NCBI GenBank assembly: GCA_963649615.1
Contig: CAVJIN010000069.1
Coordinates: forward strand, 1 to 6,458
From: UBA9732 sp963649615
GTDB lineage: Bacteria; Spirochaetota; Spirochaetia; Sphaerochaetales; Sphaerochaetaceae
DNA length: 6,458 bases
Direction: 5' to 3'
Shown: positions 1 to 6,148 of the stretch, in pieces
Numbering within the stretch: the first letter of the stretch is position 1
How the letters are laid out: each line of letters starts with the position of its first letter
Notes under the pieces: model-generated
Databases searched by the model: none
Told to the model about the DNA's origin: nothing
What the model saw: only the letters and a program-made list of their open reading frames with translations
Made by a program: the position numbers and the translations under genes

Positions 1-890
1 AGTCAGAATTGTACAAGGTTAGCCCAATTAAGGGAGAGCCTTTTACAATCACAACTGACCACATGCTGACTTTAGTTCGCACAGATAATAAGAACTCAGA
101 ATACGTGGATATGAAAGTGCAAGATTGGATAAACTTGCCACAGAATAAAAAGAGCCTTTATAAGCTCATTCGCACATCCTGTATAGAGCACTTTTACAGG
201 GAAGATGCTCCTCGTCCAATAGATCCTTATTTTTTAGGTATTCTCATTGCAGATGGCGGTCTTACTTCCGGAGTTTCTGTTACCACAGCAGATGCAGAGG
301 TAAAACAGGTTCTTAGAGCTCAAGCCGTAAAATACAATCTGAAAGTCAGAGAACATAGTACGGGAAAAGCCAGTACATATTTTCTTACAACTGGTATAGT
401 AGGGCGCACAAAAAATCCATTGCTAGAGGATTTAAGAGCCCTGGGATTATCTGGTAAGTGTTCAAAGGATAAGTTTATCCCTGACTCTTATAAGTTTGCA
501 GACAAAGATGTGCGTCTTGAATTTTTGGCTGGTTTAATTGACGGAGACGGCTACAGAAAAAACAATACCTGGGATTACATCACAAAGTCAGAAAGATTAG
601 CTCAGGACATTGCTTTTGTCTGCAGCTCTGTGGGTCTTTATGCTCATGTAAAAGCCTGTGTCAAAGGATATGAGGACTTTACTGAAATCTACTATAGGCT
701 TTCTATCAGTGGTCCATGTAACATTGTTCCATGCAAGATAGAGCGCAGAAAGTGTTCAGCACGCCGTCAGAGAAAGAACATTCTAAGAACTGGCTTTACA
801 GTCCAACCTGCCGGAAAAGGCCCATATGTAGGTTTCACAGTAGATGGGGATAACCGATATCTGCTTGAGGATTTCACAATTACACATAAT
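1..890 (+). mobile_element. Intein with LAGLIDADG (DOD) homing endonuclease, inserted in the helicase P-loop; 5' end outside window
   Basis: This in-frame protein intron should splice itself out of the helicase. Visible splicing blocks are the TTDH block B (residues 15-18 from the TTG at base 9) and the C-terminal block from about residue 273, which ends Thr-His-Asn at 292-294. The next residue is Cys 295, the required +1 nucleophile. The endonuclease lies between them. Motif 1 is FLGILIADGG (75-84, catalytic Asp 82), motif 2 is FLAGLIDGDG (172-181, catalytic Asp 180), and a KFIP block D (155-158) precedes motif 2. Both catalytic aspartates remain, so the enzyme may still be active for homing. 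The N-terminal splicing block with Cys/Ser 1 and the N-extein lie upstream of base 1, so N-terminal competence cannot be judged. Splicing would rejoin the ATP-binding loop at Cys-Gly-Lys-Thr. Confidence 0.93.
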
Positions 891-2384
891 TGCGGTAAAA
901 CAGTGGTCTTTTCCTCTGTCATTGATTCCAATCTTCAGAGAAAAGGCAAAAGAGCCTTAGTTTTAGCACACCGCGATGAGCTATTAAGTCAAGCTGCAGA
1001 GAAAATTAGAAATGTTTGTAACTTGGATTGTGCTCTGGAGAAAGCTGAAAGTAGGGCACTTGGTAGTCTTTTTCCAGTCACCTTGGGCTCCATACAGACA
1101 ATGTCTAATGACAAAAGACTTTCATTATATCCTAGTGATTACTTTTCTACTGTCGTAGTAGATGAAGCACATCATAGCATGAGTCCATCTTATCAGAAGG
1201 TACTAAAGCACTTTGAAGGTGCCGATATCTTAGGTGTTACGGCAACACCTGATAGAGCAGATAAGAAGAACCTTGGTCAGTTTTTCCAGTCTCTTGCATA
1301 TGAGTACACAATGAACCAAGCAGTGGAAGAAGGATATTTGTGCCCGATTAAAGCTCAGATGATTCCACTAAAACTGGACATTACAAAAGTCAAAGTGCAA
1401 AATGGAGATTTTGCTTTAGATGACTTAGGTCATGCTTTGGATAGGTATTTGCCACTGATAGCACAGGAAATGAAAACGTACTGTAAGGACAGGCGTACTC
1501 TTGTGTTCTTACCCTTAGTTGCCACTGCCAAGAAGTTTTGCACACTGCTTAGAGAGCTTGGCATGAACGCAGCGGAAGTTGATGGAGAGAGTGAAAACCG
1601 CGATGAAATTCTATCTGAGTTTGCACAAGGCAAGATAGATATTCTTTGTAATTCTATGCTCTTAACTGAGGGTTGGGATTGTCCGAGTGTAGATTGCATT
1701 GTCATCTTAAGGCCCACAAAGAACAGTAGTCTTTATAGACAAATGGCAGGTCGTGGAACGCGTCTTTGTGAAGGGAAAAAGGATTTACTTCTTTTGGACT
1801 TTTTGTGGCTGACAGAAAAACACGATTTATGTAAGCCTTCATCCTTGCTATCTAAGGATAGTGAGATTGCAAAGCGTGTTGATAAAATGATGACCTCAAA
1901 TGAGGCTTTAGACCTCATTACGGCAGAAAAAGATGCAGAAAGAGATATCGTTTTAGAGCGAGAAGAGGCACTAGCTCGTGAGCTACAAGAGTTGAGAAGT
2001 CGCACAAAAAAACTTGTAGATCCACTTCAGTACGCAGTTTCCCTAGAAGATGAAGCACTTATGAATTACATTCCCACCTTCTCTTGGGAGATGGAAATGC
2101 CTACAGAAAAGCAGATTCAGTTTATCGTCAATTCTGGCATAAGTAGTGAAAAAATCCAGAACAAAGGACAAGCTCACATGATAATAGAGCGCATTCGTAG
2201 AAGACGTGATTTGGGCTTAGCTACAGCTAGGCAAATTCGCTGTCTTGAACGTTATGGTTTTTTGCATGTGGGAACATGGAAGTTCTCTGATGCCAATAAG
2301 ATGATAACACGCTTGTCTAATAACGGCTGGAGCCTACCTTCCTCCTTTAGAGCTGAAAGCTATAAACCAGGAGGCAGTGTATGA
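1..2384 (+). CDS. Intein-containing SF2 DNA/RNA helicase, 5'-truncated by the window edge
   Basis: The reading frame is open from base 3, so the true start lies upstream; the TTG at base 9 has no ribosome binding site and falls inside the intein. Residue numbers count that TTG as 1. Residues 1-294 are intein and 295-791 are the C-extein. The extein begins Cys-Gly-Lys-Thr, the end of the Walker A loop. It then shows motif Ia-like LAHRDE (319-324), DEAH box VVVDEAHHS (382-390), TATP motif III (411-414), EGWDCPSVDC motif V (554-563) and QMAGRGTR motif VI (578-585). This order is typical of phage SF2 helicases that unwind nucleic acid using ATP. The C-terminal part (about 697-780) contains two similar units, each starting T-x-x-Q-I, as seen at the ends of related phage helicases. 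A charged, probably helical stretch (about 636-668) links the core to it. The stop codon overlaps the next gene (ATGA). Precise substrate unknown. Confidence 0.93.
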   Translation, partial: SELYKVSPIKGEPFTITTDHMLTLVRTDNKNSEYVDMKVQDWINLPQNKKSLYKLIRTSCIEHFYREDAPRPIDPYFLGILIADGGLTSGVSVTTADAEVKQVLRAQAVKYNLKVREHSTGKASTYFLTTGIVGRTKNPLLEDLRALGLSGKCSKDKFIPDSYKFADKDVRLEFLAGLIDGDGYRKNNTWDYITKSERLAQDIAFVCSSVGLYAHVKACVKGYEDFTEIYYRLSISGPCNIVPCKIERRKCSARRQRKNILRTGFTVQPAGKGPYVGFTVDGDNRYLLEDFTITHNCGKTVVFSSVIDSNLQRKGKRALVLAHRDELLSQAAEKIRNVCNLDCALEKAESRALGSLFPVTLGSIQTMSNDKRLSLYPSDYFSTVVVDEAHHSMSPSYQKVLKHFEGADILGVTATPDRADKKNLGQFFQSLAYEYTMNQAVEEGYLCPIKAQMIPLKLDITKVKVQNGDFALDDLGHALDRYLPLIAQEMKTYCKDRRTLVFLPLVATAKKFCTLLRELGMNAAEVDGESENRDEILSEFAQGKIDILCNSMLLTEGWDCPSVDCIVILRPTKNSSLYRQMAGRGTRLCEGKKDLLLLDFLWLTEKHDLCKPSSLLSKDSEIAKRVDKMMTSNEALDLITAEKDAERDIVLEREEALARELQELRSRTKKLVDPLQYAVSLEDEALMNYIPTFSWEMEMPTEKQIQFIVNSGISSEKIQNKGQAHMIIERIRRRRDLGLATARQIRCLERYGFLHVGTWKFSDANKMITRLSNNGWSLPSSFRAESYKPGGSV

Positions 2385-2809
2385 ACGCCTTATTTTTAAA
2401 CAAATCTGGCTACGTAGATAAGACTGCAGGAAAGGCACTATCTAGGATAGTACGCGATGAAGAAAAGGCTCTTTTATCTGGGATGAAAAGTAGGCGTCGT
2501 GTGTATGTCGTCTCCTCTTTTGAAGATGAAGAGATTAGTTTCTATAGGCTTTGTAAGTACTGTAATTACGTAATAGCGCAAAACGCAATCCCGGTTTCAA
2601 GTCATCTTATGTATTGGACTCTTATTAAGGACAAGGACAAAAGGACAATGACAGAGCAGTTTGGTTTGTCATTATTGTCAGCTTGCGATGAGATTTGGGT
2701 TTTTAACCAAAATAGAGAGCTTACCACAGAGATGCGTGAGCAAATTAGGGAAGCACGGATGTTGGGTAAGCGTGTTAAATACCACGATATAAAGGAGCTT
2801 GGGCTATGA
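2381..2809 (+). CDS. Nucleoside 2-deoxyribosyltransferase-like (DUF4406/DUF7768-type) phage protein, 142 aa
   Basis: The start is supported by AGGAGG at 2369-2374, six bases before the ATG, which overlaps the helicase stop. A Rossmann-like pattern is visible: RRVYVVSS (39-46) replaces the usual VYVxSP start of the family; a central SHL-x-Y region (74-78) replaces the common PHL-x-Y; CDEIWVF (101-107) is the conserved second strand; and a helix with TEMREQIREAR (115-125) holds a Glu at the place of the family's catalytic or structural Glu. These features place it with small phage proteins resembling nucleoside 2-deoxyribosyltransferases. The activity of this DUF group is not established, and the altered SP and PHL motifs make catalysis uncertain. 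The first 38 residues are a charged extension. Its place between two replication enzymes suggests a role in nucleotide handling or simply co-expression. The stop overlaps the next start by 4 bases. Confidence 0.72.
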   Translation: MNALFLNKSGYVDKTAGKALSRIVRDEEKALLSGMKSRRRVYVVSSFEDEEISFYRLCKYCNYVIAQNAIPVSSHLMYWTLIKDKDKRTMTEQFGLSLLSACDEIWVFNQNRELTTEMREQIREARMLGKRVKYHDIKELGL

Positions 2810-4776
2810 ATGAACAATTAATATCTGCATTAAATGCCATTCCAGTATCGGCTCTTACATATCAAGAGTGGATTAACATTGGCTTTGCGTTAAAGAAAGA
2901 AGGCTTTTCTTGTGATGTGTGGGATAACTGGTCTAGGCTAGATTCACGCTACCATGAAGGAGAGTGCAGGCACAAATGGGAAACTTTCTTGGGCTCAAGT
3001 AATCCAATTACCGGTGCTACCATATTTCAGATAGCCCAAAAGTATGGGTACAAAGGTTTTAGTGGCGATGGAATCTTAGATTGGAACGATACTATTGAAT
3101 TTGACGGAAACCAAGTAGATAGTGCTTATAGCCCAACTGAGGACTTTAGAACGTATCTAAAAACGCTCTTTAAAGAAGATGAGTATGTGGGATATGTAAC
3201 TCAAGCAATCCTAAAAGAAGATGGTAAATACTGTCCTGCAAACGCAGGCTGTTTTGATAGAACAGCAGGTGAACTTTTAAAGCTGTTAGACAAATACCCA
3301 TCAGACTTGGGAGCGGTTCTTGGGGACTGGAACCCAGAAGCCGGGGCTTGGATACGCTTTAATGCTTTAGATGGTAAAGGCTGTAAGAATACCAATGTTA
3401 CTTCTTTTAGGTATGCTCTAGTTGAATCTGACTCAATGGACTTATATGAGCAGGCACAAATGTATGAGAAGTTAAATCTTCCCATAGCTGTTCTTGTTTC
3501 AAGTGGGGCAAAGAGCCTACATGCCATTGTAAGGGTAGATGCGTTAAATCTTGAGCAGTATAGAGAGCGTGTTGCGTATTTATATGGCTATCTAAAAGAG
3601 CATGGTCTTGAGGTTGATACTCAAAACAGCAATCCGTCTAGGCTCTCTAGGCTCCCTGGTGTCACTCGTGGTGCAAATATCCAGAAAATTGAGGCTCTAA
3701 ATATTGGCTCACGCAGTTGGGATGCTTGGATTACGTATATAGAGTCTTGTAGCGATGATATGCCAGCTGTAGTGAGTCTTGAGGATTACAGGGACAATCG
3801 TCCAAAGCTACCAGAACCACTGATAGATGGAATTCTACGTTGTGGGCATAAAATGTTAATCTCAGGTTCTTCAAAGGCAGGTAAAAGCTTCTTATTGATG
3901 GAACTTGCCATATCTCTAGCTGAAGGACTGCCTTGGCTGGGGTTCAATGTGCGCCAGGGTAAGGTTTTATATGTAAATCTTGAGATAGACCATTCTTCTT
4001 GCATTAACAGATTCTACGATATCTACGATGCACTGGGCCTAAAAGAGCGTAAAAACCTATCTAACATAAGCATCTGGAACTTAAGGGGAAAAGCAATACC
4101 ACTGGATAAGCTTGTACCAAAGATTGTGAAAGTAGTCATAGGTAAAGGCTATGAAGCTGTGATAATCGATCCAATTTATAAGGTCATCACTGGCGATGAG
4201 AACAGTGCTTCAGATATGGGTGCGTTCTGTAATCAGTTTGACATAATCTGCGATGAGACAGGCTGTAGTGCTATTTATTGCCACCACCACAGTAAGGGAG
4301 CTCAAGGTTCTAAGCGTGTTATAGATAGGGCATCGGGTTCTGGTGTGTTTGCCAGAGACCCAGATGCACAGCTAGATATTATCGAGCTAGAGCTATCTGA
4401 GGACATGAAAAACAACGTGCGTGATGGAGATGCTACTGCATGGCGCATGGAAGGAAGTCTCAGAGAATTTAAGAACTTTAAGCCCGTAAATTTCTGGTTT
4501 GAGCATCCTATCCACAGGCTAGATTCTGTTCTACAAGAGGTGCCTGCAGAAGGTAGCTTTGAGGCTAATTTAGCCAAAAGTCCAAAGCGTACAACAGCAG
4601 ATTATCGGTATTCAACAGTACTGACAGCCTTTGAAAACACAGAGGAAAATGGGGTCTCGTCAGTGCATGACATGGCTGAATATTCTGGGGTCTCGGAGCG
4701 TTCAATTAAGAGATATGTAGAGGAGTTTAAAGATGAGTTTGACTATAAAAAAGGCCTTGTTACTAAGAAAAATTGA
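2806..4776 (+). CDS. Phage primase-helicase: PriCT-2-like, AEP primase-like, RepA/AAA_25-like ATPase and C-terminal winged helix
   Basis: The ATG follows AAGGAG (2792-2797) at 8 bases and overlaps the previous stop. Residues 1-85 match the PriCT-2 pattern (W22-x-x-I-G, W39-x-x-W-S-R, KW58). Residues about 125-315 look like an archaeo-eukaryotic primase core: LVESDS (205-210) as metal motif I, SGAKSLHA (233-240) as the s-x-H motif, then EVD (269-271) and SRLSRLPG (278-285). Residues about 335-570 form a RepA-type hexameric ATPase/helicase: Walker A GSSKAGKS (354-361), Walker B VIIDP (452-456) and the CHHHSKG sensor segment (492-498). Residues about 596-656 look like a winged helix-turn-helix (SVHDMAEYSGVSERSIKRYV, 619-638). 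The protein probably unwinds origin DNA and makes primers; the C-terminal domain may recognise the origin. The repeat array starts right after, and partly at, its stop codon. Domain limits are estimates. Confidence 0.88.
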   Translation: MNEQLISALNAIPVSALTYQEWINIGFALKKEGFSCDVWDNWSRLDSRYHEGECRHKWETFLGSSNPITGATIFQIAQKYGYKGFSGDGILDWNDTIEFDGNQVDSAYSPTEDFRTYLKTLFKEDEYVGYVTQAILKEDGKYCPANAGCFDRTAGELLKLLDKYPSDLGAVLGDWNPEAGAWIRFNALDGKGCKNTNVTSFRYALVESDSMDLYEQAQMYEKLNLPIAVLVSSGAKSLHAIVRVDALNLEQYRERVAYLYGYLKEHGLEVDTQNSNPSRLSRLPGVTRGANIQKIEALNIGSRSWDAWITYIESCSDDMPAVVSLEDYRDNRPKLPEPLIDGILRCGHKMLISGSSKAGKSFLLMELAISLAEGLPWLGFNVRQGKVLYVNLEIDHSSCINRFYDIYDALGLKERKNLSNISIWNLRGKAIPLDKLVPKIVKVVIGKGYEAVIIDPIYKVITGDENSASDMGAFCNQFDIICDETGCSAIYCHHHSKGAQGSKRVIDRASGSGVFARDPDAQLDIIELELSEDMKNNVRDGDATAWRMEGSLREFKNFKPVNFWFEHPIHRLDSVLQEVPAEGSFEANLAKSPKRTTADYRYSTVLTAFENTEENGVSSVHDMAEYSGVSERSIKRYVEEFKDEFDYKKGLVTKKN

Positions 4777-4964
4777 CAAATGGACAAAGGGACATTTTCC
4801 TTTGTCTGTCCAAACGGCAACAAAGGGTTTTTTCTCCTTTGTCCAAACGGCGGCAAAGGTCTTATATAAGGTTCGTTGTCACTCACGCGTGTCACGCACT
4901 TTGGACAAAGGCGTCAGAGCCTTGCCTTTGTACCTGTGCGCAGACAGTGACCTGGGCCTTTGCC
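4775..4964. repeat. Array of CCTTTGT/ACAAAGG boxes in inverted pairs; candidate replication origin or operator region
   Basis: Exact 7-mers ACAAAGG lie at 4784-4790, 4820-4826 and 4905-4911. The reverse complement CCTTTGT lies at 4799-4805, 4836-4842 and 4925-4931. One-mismatch copies are at 4853-4859 (GCAAAGG) and 4957-4963 (CCTTTGC). The longer form GGACAAAGG/CCTTTGTCC is exact at 4782-4790, 4836-4844 and 4903-4911. Boxes pair as hairpins or dyads: 4783-4790 with 4799-4806, 4799-4805 with 4820-4826, 4836-4843 with 4852-4859 (one G-T), and 4905-4912 with 4924-4931. The 12-mer TGTCCAAACGGC occurs twice, at 4807 and 4840, 33 bases apart. GACA also recurs at 4775, 4783 and 4791 with an 8-base period. 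Position directly after the primase-helicase gene fits a phage origin, but a repressor or attenuator array upstream of the rusA block is equally compatible. Confidence 0.8.
4839..4868 (+). promoter_or_regulatory. Possible sigma-A-type promoter for the rusA block
   Basis: TTGTCC (4839-4844, four of six matches to TTGACA) and TATATA (4863-4868) are separated by 18 bases. The -35 candidate lies inside a CCTTTGTCC box and the -10 candidate inside the CTTATATAAG palindrome, so a protein binding the boxes would compete with or recruit polymerase. The promoter is weak by sequence and may not exist if transcription simply reads through from upstream. Confidence 0.3.
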
Positions 4965-4973
4965 AGGAGGTGA
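4965..4973 (+). promoter_or_regulatory. Strong ribosome binding site that sets the rusA-like start
   Basis: AGGAGGTGA matches the anti-Shine-Dalgarno sequence fully and sits 7 bases before the ATG at 4981. It rules out the in-frame upstream TTG at 4960, which would place the site inside the coding region. The first three bases also form the 3' arm of a short inverted repeat, CCTGG (4951-4955) with CCAGG (4963-4967), which could partly mask it. Confidence 0.85.
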
Positions 4974-4980
4974 GTATCCT

Positions 4981-5388
4981 ATGAAATTTTTTTTAAAGCT
5001 TGTCCCGCCGACGGCAACTTCCCAAGAGCATAAGGTGCGGGTAGTACATGGTAAGCCTATGTTCTATGACCCACCACAGGTAAGAGAGGCTAGGGCACTT
5101 TTGCGAGTACATCTTAGGCTCTTTAAACCACAGGTGCCTCTAGCAGGACCACTAGAGCTTAGGGCTTTATGGTTGTTTCCTAGAGGACGGCGTCATAAGA
5201 GTGGGCAGTGGAGAGATACTAGGCCAGATACAGATAACCTTCAAAAGCTACTGAAAGATTGTATGACAGCTGAGTCGTTCTGGAATGACGATGCACAAGT
5301 TGTACGTGAGGTAGTGGAAAAGAAGTGGTCAGATGAGCCGTGCGGTATTGAGATTGAGGTAAACACACTGGAGGCTTTAGATGCTTAG
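4981..5388 (+). CDS. rusA: RusA-like Holliday junction resolvase, 135 aa
   Basis: RusA enzymes are small dimeric, metal-dependent endonucleases that cut four-way DNA junctions; phages use them to clear branched intermediates before packaging. The signature is clear: RPDTDNLQK at 81-89 (Asp 83, Asp 85 and Lys 89 equivalent to the catalytic D-x-D-x3-K of E. coli RusA), followed by FWNDDAQV (100-107), where Asp 103 or 104 supplies the third carboxylate. The 135-residue length is normal for the family (E. coli RusA is 120 aa). The ATG at 4981 is chosen for its perfect ribosome binding site. A run of eight T (4987-4994) right after the start codon encodes Phe-Phe-Leu and is a possible slippage or sequencing-error point. 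The stop overlaps the next gene by 8 bases. The symbol is by family, not proven orthology. Confidence 0.92.
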   Translation: MKFFLKLVPPTATSQEHKVRVVHGKPMFYDPPQVREARALLRVHLRLFKPQVPLAGPLELRALWLFPRGRRHKSGQWRDTRPDTDNLQKLLKDCMTAESFWNDDAQVVREVVEKKWSDEPCGIEIEVNTLEALDA

Positions 5389-5653
5389 TAAGAAAAAAGT
5401 GATTTCTAAAAAAGACAAATGTATAGCTTACAGACGTCTTGCCTCACGCATTATCGCATATGCCATTGAGGATTGGAAAGAAGCAAAAGAAGAGCTATCT
5501 AAAAATCCTAAGGATCCAAAAGCCTTGGCTATGGTAGCAGAGTGCGAGGAGTTCTTCTCTGGCTCTTGGTACCAGGATTTAAGGGAGCTGTCTTGGGATG
5601 ACTTTCCAAGTGATTTGAAAAAGAAGTTGGAGGAAATGTTTTATGGACATTAA
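5381..5653 (+). CDS. Hypothetical phage protein, 90 aa
   Basis: GGAGG at 5370-5374 stands six bases before the ATG, and both ends overlap neighbouring genes, so it is very likely translated. The protein begins with a Lys-rich segment (KKKVISKKDK, 4-13). A predicted helical region, RRLASRIIAYAIEDWKEA (18-35), an NPKDPKA turn (42-48) and a second helix, EECEEFF-type (54-59 plus flank), follow. After a W-Y-Q-D-L stretch (63-67), it ends in an acidic and Lys-rich helix. The pattern resembles small, unnamed proteins that sit beside ArpU-type regulators in phages of Gram-positive bacteria, but I cannot assign a family or function. No membrane segment, signal peptide, zinc motif or known catalytic motif is visible. 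It is probably cytoplasmic and perhaps a partner of the resolvase or the regulator; that is only inference from position. Confidence 0.75.
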   Translation: MLSKKKVISKKDKCIAYRRLASRIIAYAIEDWKEAKEELSKNPKDPKALAMVAECEEFFSGSWYQDLRELSWDDFPSDLKKKLEEMFYGH

Positions 5654-6065
5654 AGATTATCTTAGAACTTTCTCAAGTAGGGATTATGAAATACAGAAGA
5701 TGAAGGAATATTTGGTTTTGTTAAAAGGCAGGGCTGTAAATGGAGCATCTCCTAAGCTAGATGGCATGCCACGTGGTTCTAGAACTAATAAGTCCAGTAT
5801 GGAAGGTTATGTGTGTAAGGCACTGGACCTTGAAAATCAGATACAAGAAAAAGAAGCTGAGCTTGAAAAGGATAAGCGTGTAATCACTGATGTATTACAA
5901 ACGCTTGTGGTATCTGACTACAAGGCTGTGATTATCATGAGATACTTTCAGCACTACTCATGGAAGCAAATAGCCCAGAATATGGGATGTTCGCTTTGTT
6001 GGGTTTACAGACTTCATGGTGAAGCATTAGAGCAGTTACGTTTAAGGTTAGAGGTGGTAGCATGA
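5643..6065 (+). CDS. ArpU/DUF1492-like sigma region 4-type phage transcriptional regulator, 140 aa
   Basis: The ATG has GGAGG at 5629-5633 (9-base spacing) and overlaps the previous gene by 11 bases. The N-terminus (MDIKDYLRTF) and the following charged helices (about 12-30 and 56-85, the latter coiled-coil-like, ENQIQEKEAELEKDK 64-78) match the layout of DUF1492 proteins. A Ser/Gly-rich linker with PRGSRTNKSSMEG (43-55) lies between them. The C-terminus has a sigma-70 region 4-like helix-turn-helix: IIMRYFQHYSWKQIAQNMG (97-115) followed by the recognition helix CSLCWVYRLHGEAL (116-129). Proteins of this type are placed at the end of the early region in phages of Gram-positive bacteria and are thought to activate late genes. 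Here it is the last gene before a promoter-like sequence and terminator, which fits. Target sequence and partners are unknown. Confidence 0.83.
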   Translation: MDIKDYLRTFSSRDYEIQKMKEYLVLLKGRAVNGASPKLDGMPRGSRTNKSSMEGYVCKALDLENQIQEKEAELEKDKRVITDVLQTLVVSDYKAVIIMRYFQHYSWKQIAQNMGCSLCWVYRLHGEALEQLRLRLEVVA

Positions 6066-6098
6066 AGTAAAAAAACTTAAAAATTTTTATCCTGAGCC

Positions 6099-6128
6099 TT
6101 GAGTAGAGTACCCTTGACATGGTAGTAT
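6099..6128 (+). promoter_or_regulatory. Candidate promoter after the late-regulator gene
   Basis: TTGAGT (6099-6104) and TAGTAT (6123-6128) are 18 bases apart, and TGG directly before the -10 gives an extended -10 (TGn). A perfect TTGACA (6114-6119) overlaps the spacer but has no good -10 at 16-18 bases downstream. CCTTGA occurs at 6097 and 6112, 15 bases apart, and could be an activator site. Upstream lies TAAAAATTTTTA (6078-6089), a 12-bp A/T palindrome that could act as an UP-like or bent element. Activation by the ArpU-like protein is an inference from position. Confidence 0.4.
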
Positions 6129-6148
6129 TAAGGTGAAGAAAAGTGTGT

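Larger units (their letters stand above)
4777..4980. other. Non-coding gap between the primase-helicase and rusA-like genes
   Basis: This 204-base interval is the only long gap in an otherwise overlapping gene cluster. Besides the box array it holds CTTATATAAG, a perfect 10-bp palindrome (4861-4870), CACGCGTG, a perfect 8-bp palindrome (4884-4891), and a repeated TCACGC at 4883 and 4892. Two short frames cross it, but they lack ribosome binding sites and their translation just mirrors the DNA repeats, so I treat it as non-coding. Confidence 0.75.

Noticed and set aside
1430..2005. Antisense open frames opposite the helicase
   Set aside because: They lie opposite strongly conserved helicase motifs, are Ser/Arg-rich as expected for the complement of a coding strand, and have no start signals.
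3201..4577. Antisense open frames opposite the primase-helicase
   Set aside because: They are shadows of a gene with recognisable Walker and primase motifs; no ribosome binding sites or recognisable domains.
4861..4870. CTTATATAAG palindrome as a phage attachment site
   Set aside because: No integrase gene, no second copy in the window and no tRNA end nearby; better explained as part of the origin/promoter region.
4775..4964. Possible CRISPR array
   Set aside because: Repeats are only 7-12 bases, alternate in orientation and are separated by irregular 7-44 base gaps, unlike uniform 24-37 base repeats with even spacers.
4733..4984. Two overlapping short + strand frames across the gap (4733-4984 and 4773-4973)
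   Set aside because: Neither has a ribosome binding site, one starts inside the primase-helicase gene, and their repeated peptide text (LSKRQQR, LSKRRQR) only reflects the DNA repeats.
5935..6120. 61-aa antisense frame over the end of the ArpU-like gene
   Set aside because: It overlaps the helix-turn-helix region of the regulator and extends into A/T-rich promoter-like DNA; no recognisable protein pattern.
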